Positions 34,837-47,151 of a stretch of DNA of 64,000 nt are shown piece after piece. Positions within the stretch are counted from its first letter, which is position 1, and each line of letters starts with the position of its first letter. The DNA lies in the NCBI GenBank assembly GCA_010093685.1, contig MU006243.1:132360-196359 (forward strand). The letters run 5' to 3'. The position numbers and the translations under genes were made by a program. The DNA comes from Ophiobolus disseminans. Its lineage: Eukaryota > Ascomycota > Dothideomycetes > Pleosporales > Phaeosphaeriaceae. Below the pieces are notes generated by a model. The model saw only the letters and a program-made list of their open reading frames with translations, made no database searches and was not told where the DNA came from.

Positions 34837-35320
34837 GGTTAAGAGAGGGATTTCCGGGACTTGAGGAGCAAGCATGCCACTAAAACACGCATATTGAATG
34901 ATACCACGAGAAGACAATCCAAATTTTACAACACCGCACCTGGCACAAATAGCCAAACGCCACGAGTCCTAATGACATGAGCAACCTGCATTCGGCGGGG
35001 ACCTGCGCGGCGTTCGCAGTCGCATTGAAAACATTCATACAACGAGCACTATCACGACGAGAAGTATTTGAAACACCATATTGCACACCAAGGTTTGACA
35101 GTTCGAGGCAAATTTAGATACCCTTTCAATGAAAATTTTCCTTGCATGTTCAAAGCCAATCCCACTCCATATCCCCATGTCTCCGTTTTGACAATAGCAG
35201 AGCCTGAATGTATTCAAGCCATCCATCCAAACTCCACGCATACTATGCGTACGCCTTGCGCTGTGAGATGCTCATGCGCATCGAGGATAGCAGCGTCTAC
35301 ACACGTCGCAAGACCAGCAC
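34837..35320. other. Intergenic between convergent genes
   Basis: About 480 bases between the 3' ends of the patatin-like gene and the next gene on the other strand. Nothing further seen. Confidence 0.5.
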
Positions 35321-35891
35321 CTAAGCATCACTCTCACCCTCAGGCTCGTCCTTGATTTTCATACCGCCATCGCTCTCATCCTCGACCTCAACCTGCACTT
35401 CCACTTTTGGCTCCGGCTGCGGCACGACTTTCTTCTTGCGGCCGCGCTTCGACGGCGTAGCCTGCTCATCGGCATCGTCCTTGACCTTACGCTTGCGGGG
35501 CGTCGTCGTCTTGGGCGTCTTGGGCGCCGCGTCGTCAAGCGGGACACCGGCTTCGAGCGCCTCGAGCTCGTTCTTGAGCGTGCCCTTGAGGCGCTCGACC
35601 ATGCGCTGGCATGCGATGACGGAGCGGCCGGCGGGGCGGGGGGTCATCTGTGGGGGGTGGGGTTAGGTGTGGGAAATGAGGGGGAGGGATGGGGTGGGCG
35701 TACGTTGTAGTTGAATTTGCTCTCTGAGTTGTCGATTAGGGCGAAGAGGTAGGTCAGCTGGTGGGGTGTTAGTTGGGGTGTTAGTTGGGGTGTTAGTTGG
35801 GGTGCTCTAATGTGGTGGTGGGGGTGGGTATGCTTACGCGCTCTTTGTCTGACCAGCCGCTCTTGGCTTTGGTGGTGTCGTTGTCGGACAT
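35321..35891 (-). CDS. Small protein with basic and acidic tail, paralogue A
   Basis: Exons 35891-35838, 35757-35704 and 35647-35321 give 144 residues starting MSDNDTTKAKSGWSDKER. The N-terminal 75 residues form a compact helical domain (LTYLFALIDNSESKFNYN in exon 2; RPAGRSVIACQRMVERLK in exon 3), perhaps Myb/SANT-like. A lysine/arginine-rich region with KRGRKKK looks like a nuclear localisation signal. The C-terminus MKIKDEPEGESDA is acidic and fits the SUMO-acceptor consensus (IKDE). The middle exon is exactly 54 bases, as in its neighbour at 36726-37266, with conserved intron positions, so the two are tandem paralogues. The first intron contains a 12-base tandem repeat. Function unknown; a nuclear, chromatin-related role is inferred. 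Confidence 0.8.
35762..35804. repeat. 12-base tandem repeat in an intron
   Basis: The unit GGGGTGTTAGTT (plus strand) is repeated about three and a half times within the 80-base first intron of paralogue A, right next to the acceptor site. On the sense strand it supplies CTAAC, a branch-point-like sequence, in every unit. Confidence 0.85.
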
Positions 35892-36725
35892 GGTGGATGG
35901 TGTGGTGTGGTTTGAGCGTGGGAATGGTGTGGTTTTTGTGCGAAACTGTTGCGAATGGGTGGTGTGAGGATGGTGGAGGGAGGTGGGAGGTGGGTGAGTG
36001 GACGGTATTATATGGTGCGATGACGGTCGGGTTTGGTGGGGATACCTTCACTTTCACTTCATAATTTTCACGGTGAGCACGAGTGAAGTGAGGAAAACAG
36101 GGTCTGTTCAAGATGACGCGATGAACATGCTCCGCCTACACAAGCACCACCCTGTAACAAAAAATGATACTGTTTTGGAGCCGAGGATAGCCAGCACTAC
36201 GCCAAAGAGTGTTTGCTAACACAAAATGGTCTCATATTTAGGTACGGGGTGGTGCAAACGTCCACACCGATTTCGACAAATCTTGATCGTAAAAACATGC
36301 AAGAACCTTGTAACCATGTTGCCTCCTTAACTCGCCTCTCCCATATTCTTCTCCCTAAACCAGGTCCCATCTTCCCACCCTCCGGCCGTCAATGACGGTG
36401 CCACCGTGAAGTGCAGTGCTGCGACATTCTGAAGCAGAATGACTCTAGGAATTGAAGCTAACAAGATGAACATGAAGGAACACATGTAGCACCGTCAGGG
36501 AAGATATGTTGTGAAGTAATCAGATTGAAATTAAGAAGCGGGAGCTCGTCCTGCCTGACATGCACCGCTTGAATGTTTCGAATCCCTAAGGGCTACATTG
36601 AACGCAGCCATGAATCAAATTCAGCTCTTTCCTGGAAGCAGTTCCCAAAACGCCACGTCCTGAGCGTCCACCAGATGATGCAACATGCTCATCTCCAAAC
36701 CCATGTCATATGACCCTTCAATGCC
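35892..36725. other. Intergenic between the paralogues
   Basis: About 830 bases, holding the promoter of paralogue A. No gene is seen. Confidence 0.5.
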
Positions 36726-37266
36726 CTAGATATAATCCGCGATCTCCTCTTCAATCGCATCTTCTCCCTCGGGTTCGTCCTTGACTGTCGGCTCATCATC
36801 TGACTCAACGACCTTCTCCTTCTTCGCGCGACCTCCCTTTTTCGTGGGCGTCTCCTCGCTGTCTTCTCCATTCGCTGCCTTGCGCTTACGTCCTCCTGCG
36901 GCCTTCTTTGGCGTAGCCTCGACAGCAGCCTCGAAAGGCTTCCCGTTCTTGATGGCCTCAATTTCGGTACGGTACGCGATCTTGACCTTGGAGATCTTTT
37001 GGGTGCATCCGCGAATGTTGCGGCCAGCTGGGGTTGGTGCATTCTGCTAGTGTTAAAATATCGAACAGAACGGGCAAGAGCACACATACTGGGTAATCGA
37101 CCTTGACGCCTGAAAACTCGATGGCGCTGAGGACGTAGACGAGCTGGCGCGGGTTAGTTATGGCTCAAGATGGATGCTGTGGCATTGTACTCACGACTTC
37201 GTGATCACTCCATGAAGCACCTGGACCGCTCCTGCCTTTGCCCTTGGTGTTCTCGGTATCAGACAT
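36726..37266 (-). CDS. Small protein with basic and acidic tail, paralogue B
   Basis: Exons 37266-37195, 37143-37090 and 37043-36726 give 147 residues. It begins MSDTENTKGKGRSG and GASWSDHEV; exon 2 (54 bases) reads LVYVLSAIEFSGVKVDYP; exon 3 starts NAPTPAGRNIRGCTQKISK. A basic segment (GGRKRKAANGE, KKGGRAKKEK) is followed by an acidic tail TVKDEPEGEDAIEEE, where VKDE fits the SUMO-acceptor consensus. Layout, intron positions and the KDEPEGE tail match paralogue A about 0.8 kb away, although the domain has diverged (WSD, Y, I, K, Y, PAGR conserved). Introns are 51 and 46 bases. Function unknown; nuclear location likely from sequence. Confidence 0.8.
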
Positions 37267-38707
37267 GGTGGCGAAAGGGATGTTCAAGTTGATAAATTGA
37301 GTGTTGTTGCTTCTCGTAAGCTCGTGTAGGAGGTGGTAGGCGAAGAGATGAAGAAAGAAAGACGTTAAGCAACTGTCGATACTTATACCTATGGTGAGAG
37401 GCGATCCGAACAGCCGGCCTCTAACTTCACCGTGAGTGTCCTGCGAGGATGTGGGAGTGGTGAAGGTGAGCCCCATTCTCCCATCAAATCGGCATGGCGC
37501 GACTCACCGCTGGAGTCGATGGCATTGTGAGGCCTTCGCCCGCTCTCGACAACACAGTGTGCTAGAGACCTTGTCATAATCTGTAACTAGTAAGCGCACT
37601 CTGAATGCACTCGTGAGGCTATGTATTCCACCTCGATGCAGATGTAAAACATCGGACTTGCCATCCTCTTGTCCCACCCATTCACTCACCCACTCAGCCC
37701 TACCAAACGCTGAAGTCGACGACATCGCAAAGCGCTATCCCGCCAGCTCTTGACAGTACACCCAGCCAGAATTCCACACAATATTCCAGTTCTACTCGCG
37801 CACCCTATACATCCCTCAAGCCATATATCCTACCCAGACCCAACACACCCATCAAACATCGCACGCGCCACACTTACCCAGCGCACCTCTCCGCAAATAG
37901 AAACAAACATACACTATCCAGTACACCTACAAGTCTTTTGCAAAATTAACCCACCTTTCCCATACGTAGACGTTCCCGTCAACCCGAACCCTCTCCCAGC
38001 TTTCGCGACTTACCTCCCAAGGACCACCCACTCCACCTCCCCCCACGCCACCCGCCCCGGCCCGCCGCACCACCCCATCTAACATGTGAAGCCACATGCA
38101 TCGGGTGGGTCCGGGGTAAACAAGTAAGCCGCCAAGGCACGGAAAGCTGGGTGGATGTGCTGATTCTGGGGCGCTCGCGAGGCGTAGCTGCATGGGGATA
38201 GGCGCTAGTATGGTGGCGATGCGGGACCGCAGAGCGGTGTGCGTGGGGAGGCATTTGTTGCATGTGTGCTGCGGATGCGTGTGGTATTATGTAAATTGTG
38301 GTGCGGAAGCGGATTAGGAGGTGTGAAGGGGGTTTGAGAATGGGGGAGGTGTGGGAAGTGTTTAGTATAGTTATAGTGCTGCTGCTACTGGATTTATTCC
38401 AGCCCGGTGTAGTGTGATAGTGTGAAAATGTTCAAAGTATGACGTTCAGTATTCGCAACAGAAAGAGATCGTGTTCGACATGGATCAAATTGTATTATAT
38501 CTTTCAAAGTGGCGCTGAACGCTCTTCTGCTATCTACTGTGGGTATGATGGGAAGAAAGGTGTGTAGTAGGGTATCGTATCGAATCGAATCCGTCCATGT
38601 TGAAGGACCGTACCTCAGATTCGCTGAGCCAAGTCTATACTTTTTGGTGACCGAATACTCTCGATCCGAATCCCAAAGCGCCATGAAAAAGCTAAACAAG
38701 CAAATCA
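37267..38707. other. Intergenic, 1.4 kb
   Basis: Contains the promoter of paralogue B (just above 37,266) and the 3' flank of the malic enzyme gene. Strongly C-rich on the plus strand around 37,990-38,080. No coding region supported. Confidence 0.5.
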
Positions 38708-40841
38708 TTACAAGTGAGCGTTCGTGCTAGTCGCACCGTTGGAGATTGAGTGCCCATTCACACCGGAAATGAGCTTGTTAACCTCATCGCCAGCATTCTC
38801 CCGCTCGCTGAAGGGGTCATACATGCGCTCCTTGATGAATGCATCGAGTTGTGCGTCGTCGAGATTTCGTAGCTCGGTGGCACGGTCAACGCCGTTCTTC
38901 TGAGCAGCACGGATGACTCCGCGGGTTACTACGACGGAGACTTCGCGGATGCGGCGAATATCGGGGTACAGCCAGCCATCGGCAACTTCTTGCTTGTTGA
39001 GCGAGGTTGACAGCGACTCGGCAGAGGCGTAGATCATGTCCTGGGTGATCGAGACGGCCTGGGACAGGATGGCGCCGAGCCCAATACCTGGGAAAACATA
39101 CATGTTGTTTCCTGTTGGTTTGTCAGTCTGGCGGGTAATAACGAAATGGACTAAGGCGTAAGCTTACCTTGACCGGGGGTCAGAAGCTTGTCATCCCATT
39201 CCATGGACGGGAATGGGGAGCCGGATGCAAAGAGACAGCGGCCCTCGGTGTTGATGACAGCCTCCTCGAAAGTACATTCGGACTTGCTTGAAGGGTTGGA
39301 GAGTGGGAAAATGATGGGCCTGTCGTTCAGTTTGGCCATTCTCTGGAGAATGTCCTTGTTGAACGCTCCACCAATGGTCGACAGTCCCATGAGAATGGTG
39401 GGTTGCACATAATCAATCAAGCGGCCGAGGGACTGGTATTGGCGGCCGTTGTTGTCGTTCCGGGCAAAGTACACTTTGTGGTCGGCAAGCTTGTCGCCAC
39501 GGTCTTCTGTAACCAAGCCATTTGAGTCGACAAACCAGAACTTGCGACGAGCTTCCTCCTCGGTCAAACCCTCTTTCTTGAAGAATTCGACAATTTGTTT
39601 AGCCACACCCGTACCGGCGCTACCAGCACCGAGGAAGATGGCCTTGTGGTCCTTGACAGGGACGCCTGAAGCTTTGATGGCGTTGATGAAACCACCCACA
39701 ATGACGGCGCCAGTTCCCTGAACGTCATCGTTGAACATGCTGTACGAGTTCTGGTAGCGTTCCAGGGCGGGGAATGGGTTCTTGAAATCCTCGAATTGGA
39801 TGACGATACTGTCACGCGGTCAGTTTCCTAGTTGAGAAGAGGAGCATGCTACGTACTTTGGCCACTTGTCGGTAAGGGCGGCCATGAGCTCGTCAAGGAA
39901 CACCTTCTCCTCCTCTGCAGTGACCTTGCCCCTCCTTGAGCCCATGTATAGTGGGTCTTCTCGCAGGGCCTGGTTGTTTGTGCCCAAGTCGAGCGTCAGA
40001 GGCAGGGTAGCGTCTGGCCTGATTCCGGCGCAGGCAGTGTACAGAGACAGCTTGCCGACGGGGATGCCCATGCCATTCACGCCAAGGTCACCGAGACCCA
40101 GAATACGCGAACCGTCTGTGAGAACAGTGATATCGACCTTGTACGGCCAGTTGTCGAGAATCTGGCGGAGGTTGCCCCGATCGCTGAAGGACAGGTACAT
40201 GCCCTCGGGTTGTGTCCAGATCTCGTGCCATCGTACGCAGGCCTCGCCGACGGTCGGGGTGTAGATGAGGGGTGTCAATTCCTGCAATTGTCAGCCGCAC
40301 GCTCTTCCAAACCGGTGATGCTCTTCCGTACCTTGATGTTTTCTGACAGCAACCTGTAGAACAAGTGGCAGTTAGTGGCTTTCAGGTGGACAAGGTATTG
40401 AAATTTCTCGATCGGGGTCGTTTTCATGGCGAGGAGTCTGAGGCCTATCGCGGTGTGAGTAGCGGCTTCTCGCAATGGGCTGTTTCAACTCGCAGCTTAC
40501 ATCGCTGGCTCTGCACCTCGAAGCTCTCAATGGCGGGAGGAGTTAAACCATAGGTTCCGAGGGATTTGCGTATCTCGGGTGTGTTTGACGAGTCAAAGTC
40601 TCCGTTCCTGTTCTGCGGTGAGCTTGAGTGCATTCAGAACAAGTGGGTCCGCGTACGTTGTGCTCAATTGCCTGGGAGGCAAGCTTGGTCGAGATGTGGA
40701 ATGCATGGTGTCGTTTGCTATGGAGGCCAAAAAACGGATGTTTCTTGCAGGGCGGGAAAAGATTTGGGGTCTGCAAGTGGGCTGGCCGGCTTTTAAGAGG
40801 AAGCCGAGTCGTTGCATGAAGGAGTCGTGGATGAGGCACAT
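38708..40841 (-). CDS. MAE1: NAD-dependent malic enzyme, mitochondrial
   Basis: Oxidatively decarboxylates malate to pyruvate. Six exons (40841-40657, 40607-40501, 40444-40332, 40281-39857, 39808-39168, 39111-38708) give 624 residues in an unbroken frame. The N-terminus is rich in Arg, Ser and hydrophobic residues without acids at first (FLLKAGQPTCRPQIFSRPAR), typical of a mitochondrial presequence; a start at 40817 (MQRLGFLL) is equally possible. Family motifs: LGTYGLTPPAIESFEVQSQR, YTPTVGEACVRW, RILGLGDLGVNGMGIP, FNDDVQGTGAVIVGG, the nucleotide site FLGAGSAGTGVA, and LSNPSSKSECTFEEA. The first intron is the least certain: without it the frame ends shortly after ALKLTAEQERRL, while splicing joins STT to NGDFDSSNTPEIRKS as in relatives. 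Confidence 0.94.
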
Positions 40842-42912
40842 ATGTTACGGCTCTAGACAAAAGCAACATTAAAAAGAGTTGGGGGGAAAGGCTGCAACGA
40901 ATCGGGCGGCTCCGTTATGCGGGGAGGGGGCCCGACTTCGTCGTCGTTCACAAACACGCGAGTCGCAAATGCATGGATCGGGAGGGAACGGAAGAGAGCG
41001 AGGATGGTGCAGCCAGGCTGAATGGCACCATGCAATTGCCGTATGGGTCTGCAAGAACATTGAATACGAATCCACTTCGGCATCCGCTAACTCGAACACC
41101 ATCGGCTTCTTCAGCGACAGCAGTCAGTTGTTGCTACACAGTAACACCCGTCCTCGCGTCGAGGTGAGGCATCATGAGGGATTTTTCGATTGTGTCGGTG
41201 CCCAATGGCGACAGACAATGTACAATGCTCGCCATGGCTACAATCCCCTGTGAAGTGCTGTAGATCTCACAGCTCGCGTCTCGGAAGGCGGCTTCAGGCA
41301 TCAAACGTGTGACAGCCTTGGACATGTTGGCTGACTCTCTAGACGCCCGCGGTTCCGCAGACTACTGTAACTATGGGACGAGCTTACGACATCTAGAAGC
41401 CCACACGGCTGATTACTCTTAAATCAACATGAGCGGTGTACCGCGCCTCTCCAGCCCGACGGCACAAGCTACAGGTCAGCTCTGAGTGCGCCATGGACAG
41501 GTTCGCAACACTTTCGCAATGTCGCTCAGAAATTGCATGTCTCTGCGCAGATAACTGGGCTCTGCCAACATTCACGCGTAGAGGTAAGCTATTGTGTTCA
41601 TGCCCTGTCGGATGTGGGCTCTCCTAAGGCGGCCACAGTCCATGCGACATTATTTTTTCCTACGAGCGACAGGGATCTTCATGCGCACCCCTTGACATTC
41701 GCTTAGTACCGTTGCCCAGGGCTGGACCTAAACTTTGTGCCTTGGTTAAATCCGGTCCGTAACGGATGAAGTTGACACGATGGAGAAAGGGGCCGACAGT
41801 GCTTTCGCAATGAGTCCGAAACCATTGCACGTCCGTTTGTGCGATGCCAGGCCGATGACCGCAGCGGGGAGCGGGCAGCGAGCAGCGAGTCGGTTGCCGC
41901 ATTTGAGCTTCGGACGCTGGAGCTTACGGTTCGTTCCGACCTGCTGCACAGATCGGCCTATTCCAAGCTTGTGGGTGTGGGGAAAGCTTGGTGGCTTGGA
42001 ATCTGCAGCGTCGTCTCGCGTCCGACAGGATAGATTACTGTTTGAGGAGCCGACTCGCTGGAAACCGTTGCGAAGAAGAGCATGTATGGGCTATGGGTGC
42101 TACCAAAATGATCCTGCGAAACTATCCAGGACGTAATCTTAGGGGCATGTATGGCTTACGTAGCTGCCGATTAGGGGCAGAAATTCCGCCGGCCTGCAAT
42201 TGATCTTGAGTTGCCGGCATGTACTGAGCACGCGAGCTCTTGCCGCATTGAACCACCGTTTCTTTCGCACTCCTTCAGCAATCGTATGGGTAGGTCAAAG
42301 TCAATATTCATCACGAACATATTGAAACAACGTGGAGTCACTACTGGGTTGATGTTTACATTACTAAGGATCAGAGACGACCTCGGGAGCGCAGTAACTA
42401 CGAAAACATGAAGATGGTCTAGGCAACTCCCAATTGGGCACAAGTACAATTAATCGATTGAAGCAAGAGATGGTTCTTGGAAGCTCAGAACGGAACCAGC
42501 ATGAATATTGGCTCTTCCGACAGACAATCGCTACTATTTGTATTGGCAGCCCTAATAGAAACACACGAGAGATGCTACCCCAAAGACTACCACTTTTACA
42601 TGGCGACATCCTCTCTTGCTGAAGCTCCTGAGTCATGGCAGCTGTGACGAAGCTGCCAAAGTCTTGACATGTGCGTGTGGGGAAGGGCCTCGGGAGCGGG
42701 TAGCACCCATGACGTCGCTCTTACCTAACTTAGTCGAGGTTAGGCAGCTGCGCCGCGTGCTCCGTCCGCGGTAGCTATGTACGCAAATCGTCATGATGTA
42801 CACTTTGGAAACCTGCCTCCAGTAGTGCATTGCCGTTAGCTTTGCGACTCCCAGACACTTACAAGACCTCAATCCTTCATTATTGTCGTAGAAGTCACAT
42901 TGCCCATCCACG
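40842..42912. other. Intergenic, 2.1 kb
   Basis: Lies between the divergently transcribed malic enzyme and HAM1-like genes and should hold both promoters. Short open frames only; no repeat or RNA gene recognised. Confidence 0.5.
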
Positions 42913-45237
42913 ATGTCTTCCTGTCTCGGCTTCGGCCGCAAACGCGACGATGACCAGCAACCGCTGCTCCCACAGGTAGGCTGCGACACGTTGGTGATAG
43001 ATGCGTCTGCTAACCAAGTCCTCCACAGTACCGCGATGATACTGTTCTGCAAAGGGAGGTTCACCAAAAGCTCCACTCGTATCAGATGTGGAGAGCTCTT
43101 TCCATGGGTTTCATGCCATCGAACGAGCAGGTCATCATCAACCTCCGAAGCCTGCTCTCAGCCGACATCCTGAATCCCGACAATCCAGAGCTCAGCGACT
43201 CCGGACGGTTACTTGTCAAATTCACGAAGCAATGGCTGCACCAGTTCATCGACCTAATGCAACACAAGAACAGCAAAGACCAGATCCAGGACTTTGTTTG
43301 GTACCTCACAAAGGCCAGGATTTCGATAGATGTGGAGGACATCGCGCGTCGCACGACCAAGTCAAAAGCCAAGGCAGACGCAACCGCAGGTCAGTTAGAT
43401 GGTATCTCTCAATGGCCTGCATGCTGACAACCGGGAAGCATACCAGAGCCTCCAAACCGTGGGGCAGCTGCTCCTCACCAATACCGATTTCCGCATCTTC
43501 CTCTCCGACCTCAATACCGTTGGCCGCGAAGTATTCAGGGACAGTGCTTTCACTCTGTCGAACGTCGCAAAGAAGGCTGGAAAGAAGATCGAGCCGTCAC
43601 AGGAGGAGCAAAAGGCATTGAAAGAGCCAGGCGCGGATGAAGGTCCAGCGCCATCCGCGCAAGAACTTCAGGACGAAGTTAGCGAAGTTGCTCAGGTGGT
43701 TGGCAATGGAGTAGCGAAGGTGGCCAAGCGGGCAGATGTGAGCCTGGCACAGAAGCTTCAGGGTGAAGAGGGCGACTCCTTGTTGTTCCGTCTCAAGAAG
43801 ACCGTGACAAACCTACGTCAGAAGCGCGACTACTCGGAGTCGGTATCGACACTAGCCAAGCTTCTCCAGAACTATGCCATGGCATATTCCCGTACGGTAG
43901 AGGACGCCATGACCACCGTCCAGGAGGATGTCAACACAAACCGGGCCATGGACAAAGCTGTACAGAACTTTTGGACGTTCATAAGCTCCTTTGGAGACCA
44001 CGAGGAGTGGAAGAAGCTTGAGGATTCATTCCACAAGGTTCTCGAGCACTCGAAGAATGATCCAGAGTTCGAGGACCTACTGACCGACGTTGGTAACTCT
44101 CTCCAGAAGCTACTGACTGACCCTGACTTCTTCGACCACGCCGACGAAAAGTTCCAGGAACTGCGCAAAAAGTCCCGTGGTGTCGGCACCGAGTCATCGC
44201 TTCGCCAGGATGTGGATTTGTTTTTTGAGCAGGCTCAGAAGACGTTTGCATCTGTCACCCGTGATGAGGATATCGCTAAGCTTATCAAGTCGACTCTTAG
44301 GATCTGGGGCATACTTTCGCCGCAGCACAGTCTGGCCAACCAGGACTTGATCAACGACAGCATCAACGTCTTCGTCCCTCTTTTGGTCCAGTACATTCAG
44401 TACATTCCTATTCCTCGCCTGGAAGTCTCTACTCCTGAAGTCGACATCCTCCTCGAAAACCTCATCATTGAGCCCGGCAAGACCGTCAACCACACCTCAT
44501 TCCTCCCCTTCCGCTTCCGCGTCGAGACGTACAATGACTTCGAGCTCCGCAAGGCCCGCTTCCGCGTTGCATCCAAGGTTACCTCCAAGTTCACCATCAA
44601 GATTGACGGGCTCTCCATGCGCGCCGATGAGATTGGCTTCCTCCTTCGCGCACATTCCGGTATCCTCCGCATGGCCGACGAGGGTATCGCATCCTTCCAG
44701 CTCGACGAGCGTGGCATCGACATCCACCTCGACGTCGAGGTTGCAAAAGAGAAGCTGGAGCAGATCCTGACTTTACGTGCTGTCCGCGTGCACATTCACA
44801 AACTCAACTACACCATGCGCAAGTCCAAGTTCAGCCTCCTCGGCTGGCTCTTCAAGCCCCTCCTCCGCCCTCTCATCCGCAAGGTCATGGAGCGCCAGAT
44901 GGCTAAGGGTATCGCAGATGGTATCCACGCTGCGAACCGCGAACTCTTGTTCTTCCGCGAGAGGCTGAGGGCGACCAGGATCTCGGATCCAGATGACCTC
45001 AAGACGTTCTTCAAGGCCATCATGACCCGTTTGACGCCGGCTGACGACCCAGATCTGTATACCAGGGTGGGTGTTGCGCCCAAGGGCAAGGGCGTCTTTG
45101 CGGGCAAGTATGCACCTGGAAGCGTGGTCAAGCTTTGGGAAGAGGAGGGTCGTCGGGCTGATGAGCGAATTGATGACTGGGATGAGGGTGGCTGGAGGAA
45201 CGACGTCTTCGATTTGCACACGCAGATGATGGGTTGA
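42913..45237 (+). CDS. HAM1-like protein with a BPI-type lipid-binding C-terminal domain
   Basis: Exons 42913-42975, 43029-43389 and 43439-45237 give 740 residues. The order fits the fungal HAM1-like family: a short N-terminal leader (MSSCLGFGRKRDDDQQPLLP), a long helical N-terminal domain with ALSMGFMPSNEQVIINLRSL and DFVWYLTKARISIDVEDIAR, a middle helical part, and a C-terminal beta-rich domain with VEVAKEKLEQILTLRAVRVH and KLNYTMRKSKFSLLGWLFKP, which resembles the BPI/SMP lipid-transfer fold. The second intron (49 bases, AAG acceptor) was chosen because it has a good GTCAGT donor and a CTGAC branch site and restores the frame. The family is linked to hyphal fusion phenotypes by name; the molecular role is probably lipid binding at membranes. 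Confidence 0.85.
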
Positions 45238-45704
45238 ACTTTGTTTGGTATGATTTGCGTTCTTTCGGGTTTCCTACATGGCTTTTAGGTTCGGCACTTC
45301 GGGTTTGGGATAGGTGCCAGCAAAACGGGGTTTCCATTGGCTTTTCGCGAGTATTTCACAGCAAAACGCGTCCTTTATCTGGTGGCTTTTTCTGTTTTGT
45401 ATGATGGATTTAATTGTAGCATACATCGTACGCATACTTTATATATATCACCTGCTTCTCACTCATTTTCTCATAGATATGTGCTTCAGAGTTTCAGTGA
45501 CTTGTCTTCAATACTACATTCAAAAATATCTAATTGAACATCTAGGCTGCAGTTTGTGCCTATCTTTTGGTCTGCCCTGCTCCAAACGCCCGTCCACCCA
45601 TATGTTACAGCGTGCTCTCTTCGAAGTGCTCGTCAGCCAAGCATGCCTCGATACCGCTTTTGTGCTAAATATATCCATTCCGCTCGCGAATCACATCGAC
45701 CCAT
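45238..45704. other. Intergenic between convergent genes
   Basis: About 470 bases of 3' flanks of two convergent genes. Nothing further seen. Confidence 0.5.
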
Positions 45705-46749
45705 CTAGAAGGGAGGCAGCCAGAACTGGTATCCGCCGTTCTTCATGCGGAAGACGCTGAGGAGGAAGCTGTACATGCACAGCAGGACGCCGCTCCAGAC
45801 GAAAACGGCGAATTGCTGAGCTCTGGGGTCCGCAATGCGAGGAACCTTGAGCGCTAGCGAGATGGTCGCGAAAGCGAGGACCCCATACATGGCAGCAATG
45901 ATCTGCGACTCCAGACCGTTTTGATTGCTAAAGCCTCCAGCAAAGTAGCTCAGTCCACCCTTGCCATCACCCTGGACATAGGGTGTCTTCCTGATGTGGT
46001 TGAACATGTGTCCACTGGTGAACAGCAGGACGGCAATCAAGCTGAACGCGGCCCAGAGGTTGCGGTTCTGCAGAATGGGAGTAATGTATGGCCATGCGAC
46101 GGCAAGGGTCGTGAACACTCCCAGCACACCGGTGGTGACGGTGATGATCTTGACCCAGTTGATGGGGCGGGAGATGGCGGGCTTGGGCGCATCGACGGGG
46201 ACCTGACGGGCGATCCAGGCGTGGATCTGGTCTGCGGTCACGGGGCCGGCGGTGAAGTCGTAGCGGACGGGCTGGGTGTCTACCTTTGCGTTGGGGCCGA
46301 CGGTGGGGTGGAAGAAGAGGAGGACTGGGGCAGTTTGGAGCATCATCTGCGTATCGTTAGTTGTTGACTCAATCGTGTTTGATAGCTGGTTGACGTACCG
46401 ACTGGAAAGTGTTCTTTCCGTCCACAAAGTCCAGTGTGCCAAACAACAGTCTTCCCTCTGCGTTTTTGTCGCCCTTGGTCCAACTCTTGCCTAAGAGGTC
46501 CCACTCAGGCTGAAAGTTCCTGCATAGCTCGCATCCGAATCTTTGCTCCAGCGCAGTCAAAAGTACTGCGACAGAGTAGTCCCTCGGCGCCTTTGTTAAC
46601 TGTCCGTAGCTCGCATCGTCGAGCTTCAATGGGGCGCCGCTGGATAATGACTTCGCGCGGAGGTCTTTGAAGCGGTCGCCGGACGATTTCTTGGCTGCAA
46701 GAGCTGAAAAGGGCAGCAGTGATGCTGTGAGGAGCTGGAGCCACCGCAT
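45705..46749 (-). CDS. OST3: Oligosaccharyltransferase subunit Ost3/Ost6
   Basis: Subunit of the ER oligosaccharyltransferase that holds substrate cysteines near the active site for N-glycosylation. Exons 46749-46399 and 46346-45705 give 330 residues. A signal peptide (MRWLQLLTASLLPFSALAA) leads to a lumenal thioredoxin-like domain with the redox motif CELC at residues 73-76 and APVLLFFHPTVGPNA. Four membrane segments follow, including ITVTTGVLGVFTTLAVAW, FSLIAVLLFTSG, IIAAMYGVLAFATISLAL and FVWSGVLLCMYSFLLSVF. The C-terminus MKNGGYQFWLPPF is family-like. The intron is 52 bases. The start was chosen at the signal peptide; an upstream in-frame Met (46929) would bury it. Confidence 0.93.
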
Positions 46750-47151
46750 TGTGTCGAATTGGGGGTGGTGTGGGGTTGTGGGAGGAGCTGCTGGGAGAGT
46801 TGATGCTGGGTGAACGTGGCCTTGACCTCGCTCGGAGAGTCGGCGAGTGCGTAATCGCGCCAAGGGAACAGGGATTCGACATGCGTGGACGATGCGAATC
46901 TCGAGGTGCACCAGACGCGCCCTCGACATTCACGCCCTTTCGGTTCCGAAATAACGTGTCTTGTATAGCTTCACGACGTTCATTGCTACATTGCGGCGAT
47001 TGCGAAGTTTCATACTCTACCTCGACGTTTCCCACCGTGGCAACGAATGCGCGCCGTGTTTGTTTACTCAAGTCGCGTCCACCTAAGCCCCTCCCAACGC
47101 TAGAACACCTACACCTATAGCTATCGCACATCTTTGAACAGACACTACACT
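46750..47151. promoter_or_regulatory. Bidirectional promoter of OST3 and the coiled-coil gene
   Basis: 402 bases between divergent genes. No specific site was identified. Confidence 0.5.

Noticed and set aside
36570..36592. TTTCGAATCC resembling a tRNA T-loop
   Set aside because: No A-box, acceptor stem or anticodon arm can be formed upstream.
43399..43438. ATG at 43399 as start of the HAM1-like main frame
   Set aside because: This stretch carries a CTGAC branch site and lies inside the best intron; starting here would lose the conserved N-terminal domain.
46505..47131. 208-codon minus-strand frame
   Set aside because: It overlaps the first exon of OST3 in another frame and runs into the promoter; the OST3 signal peptide frame is clearly the real one.
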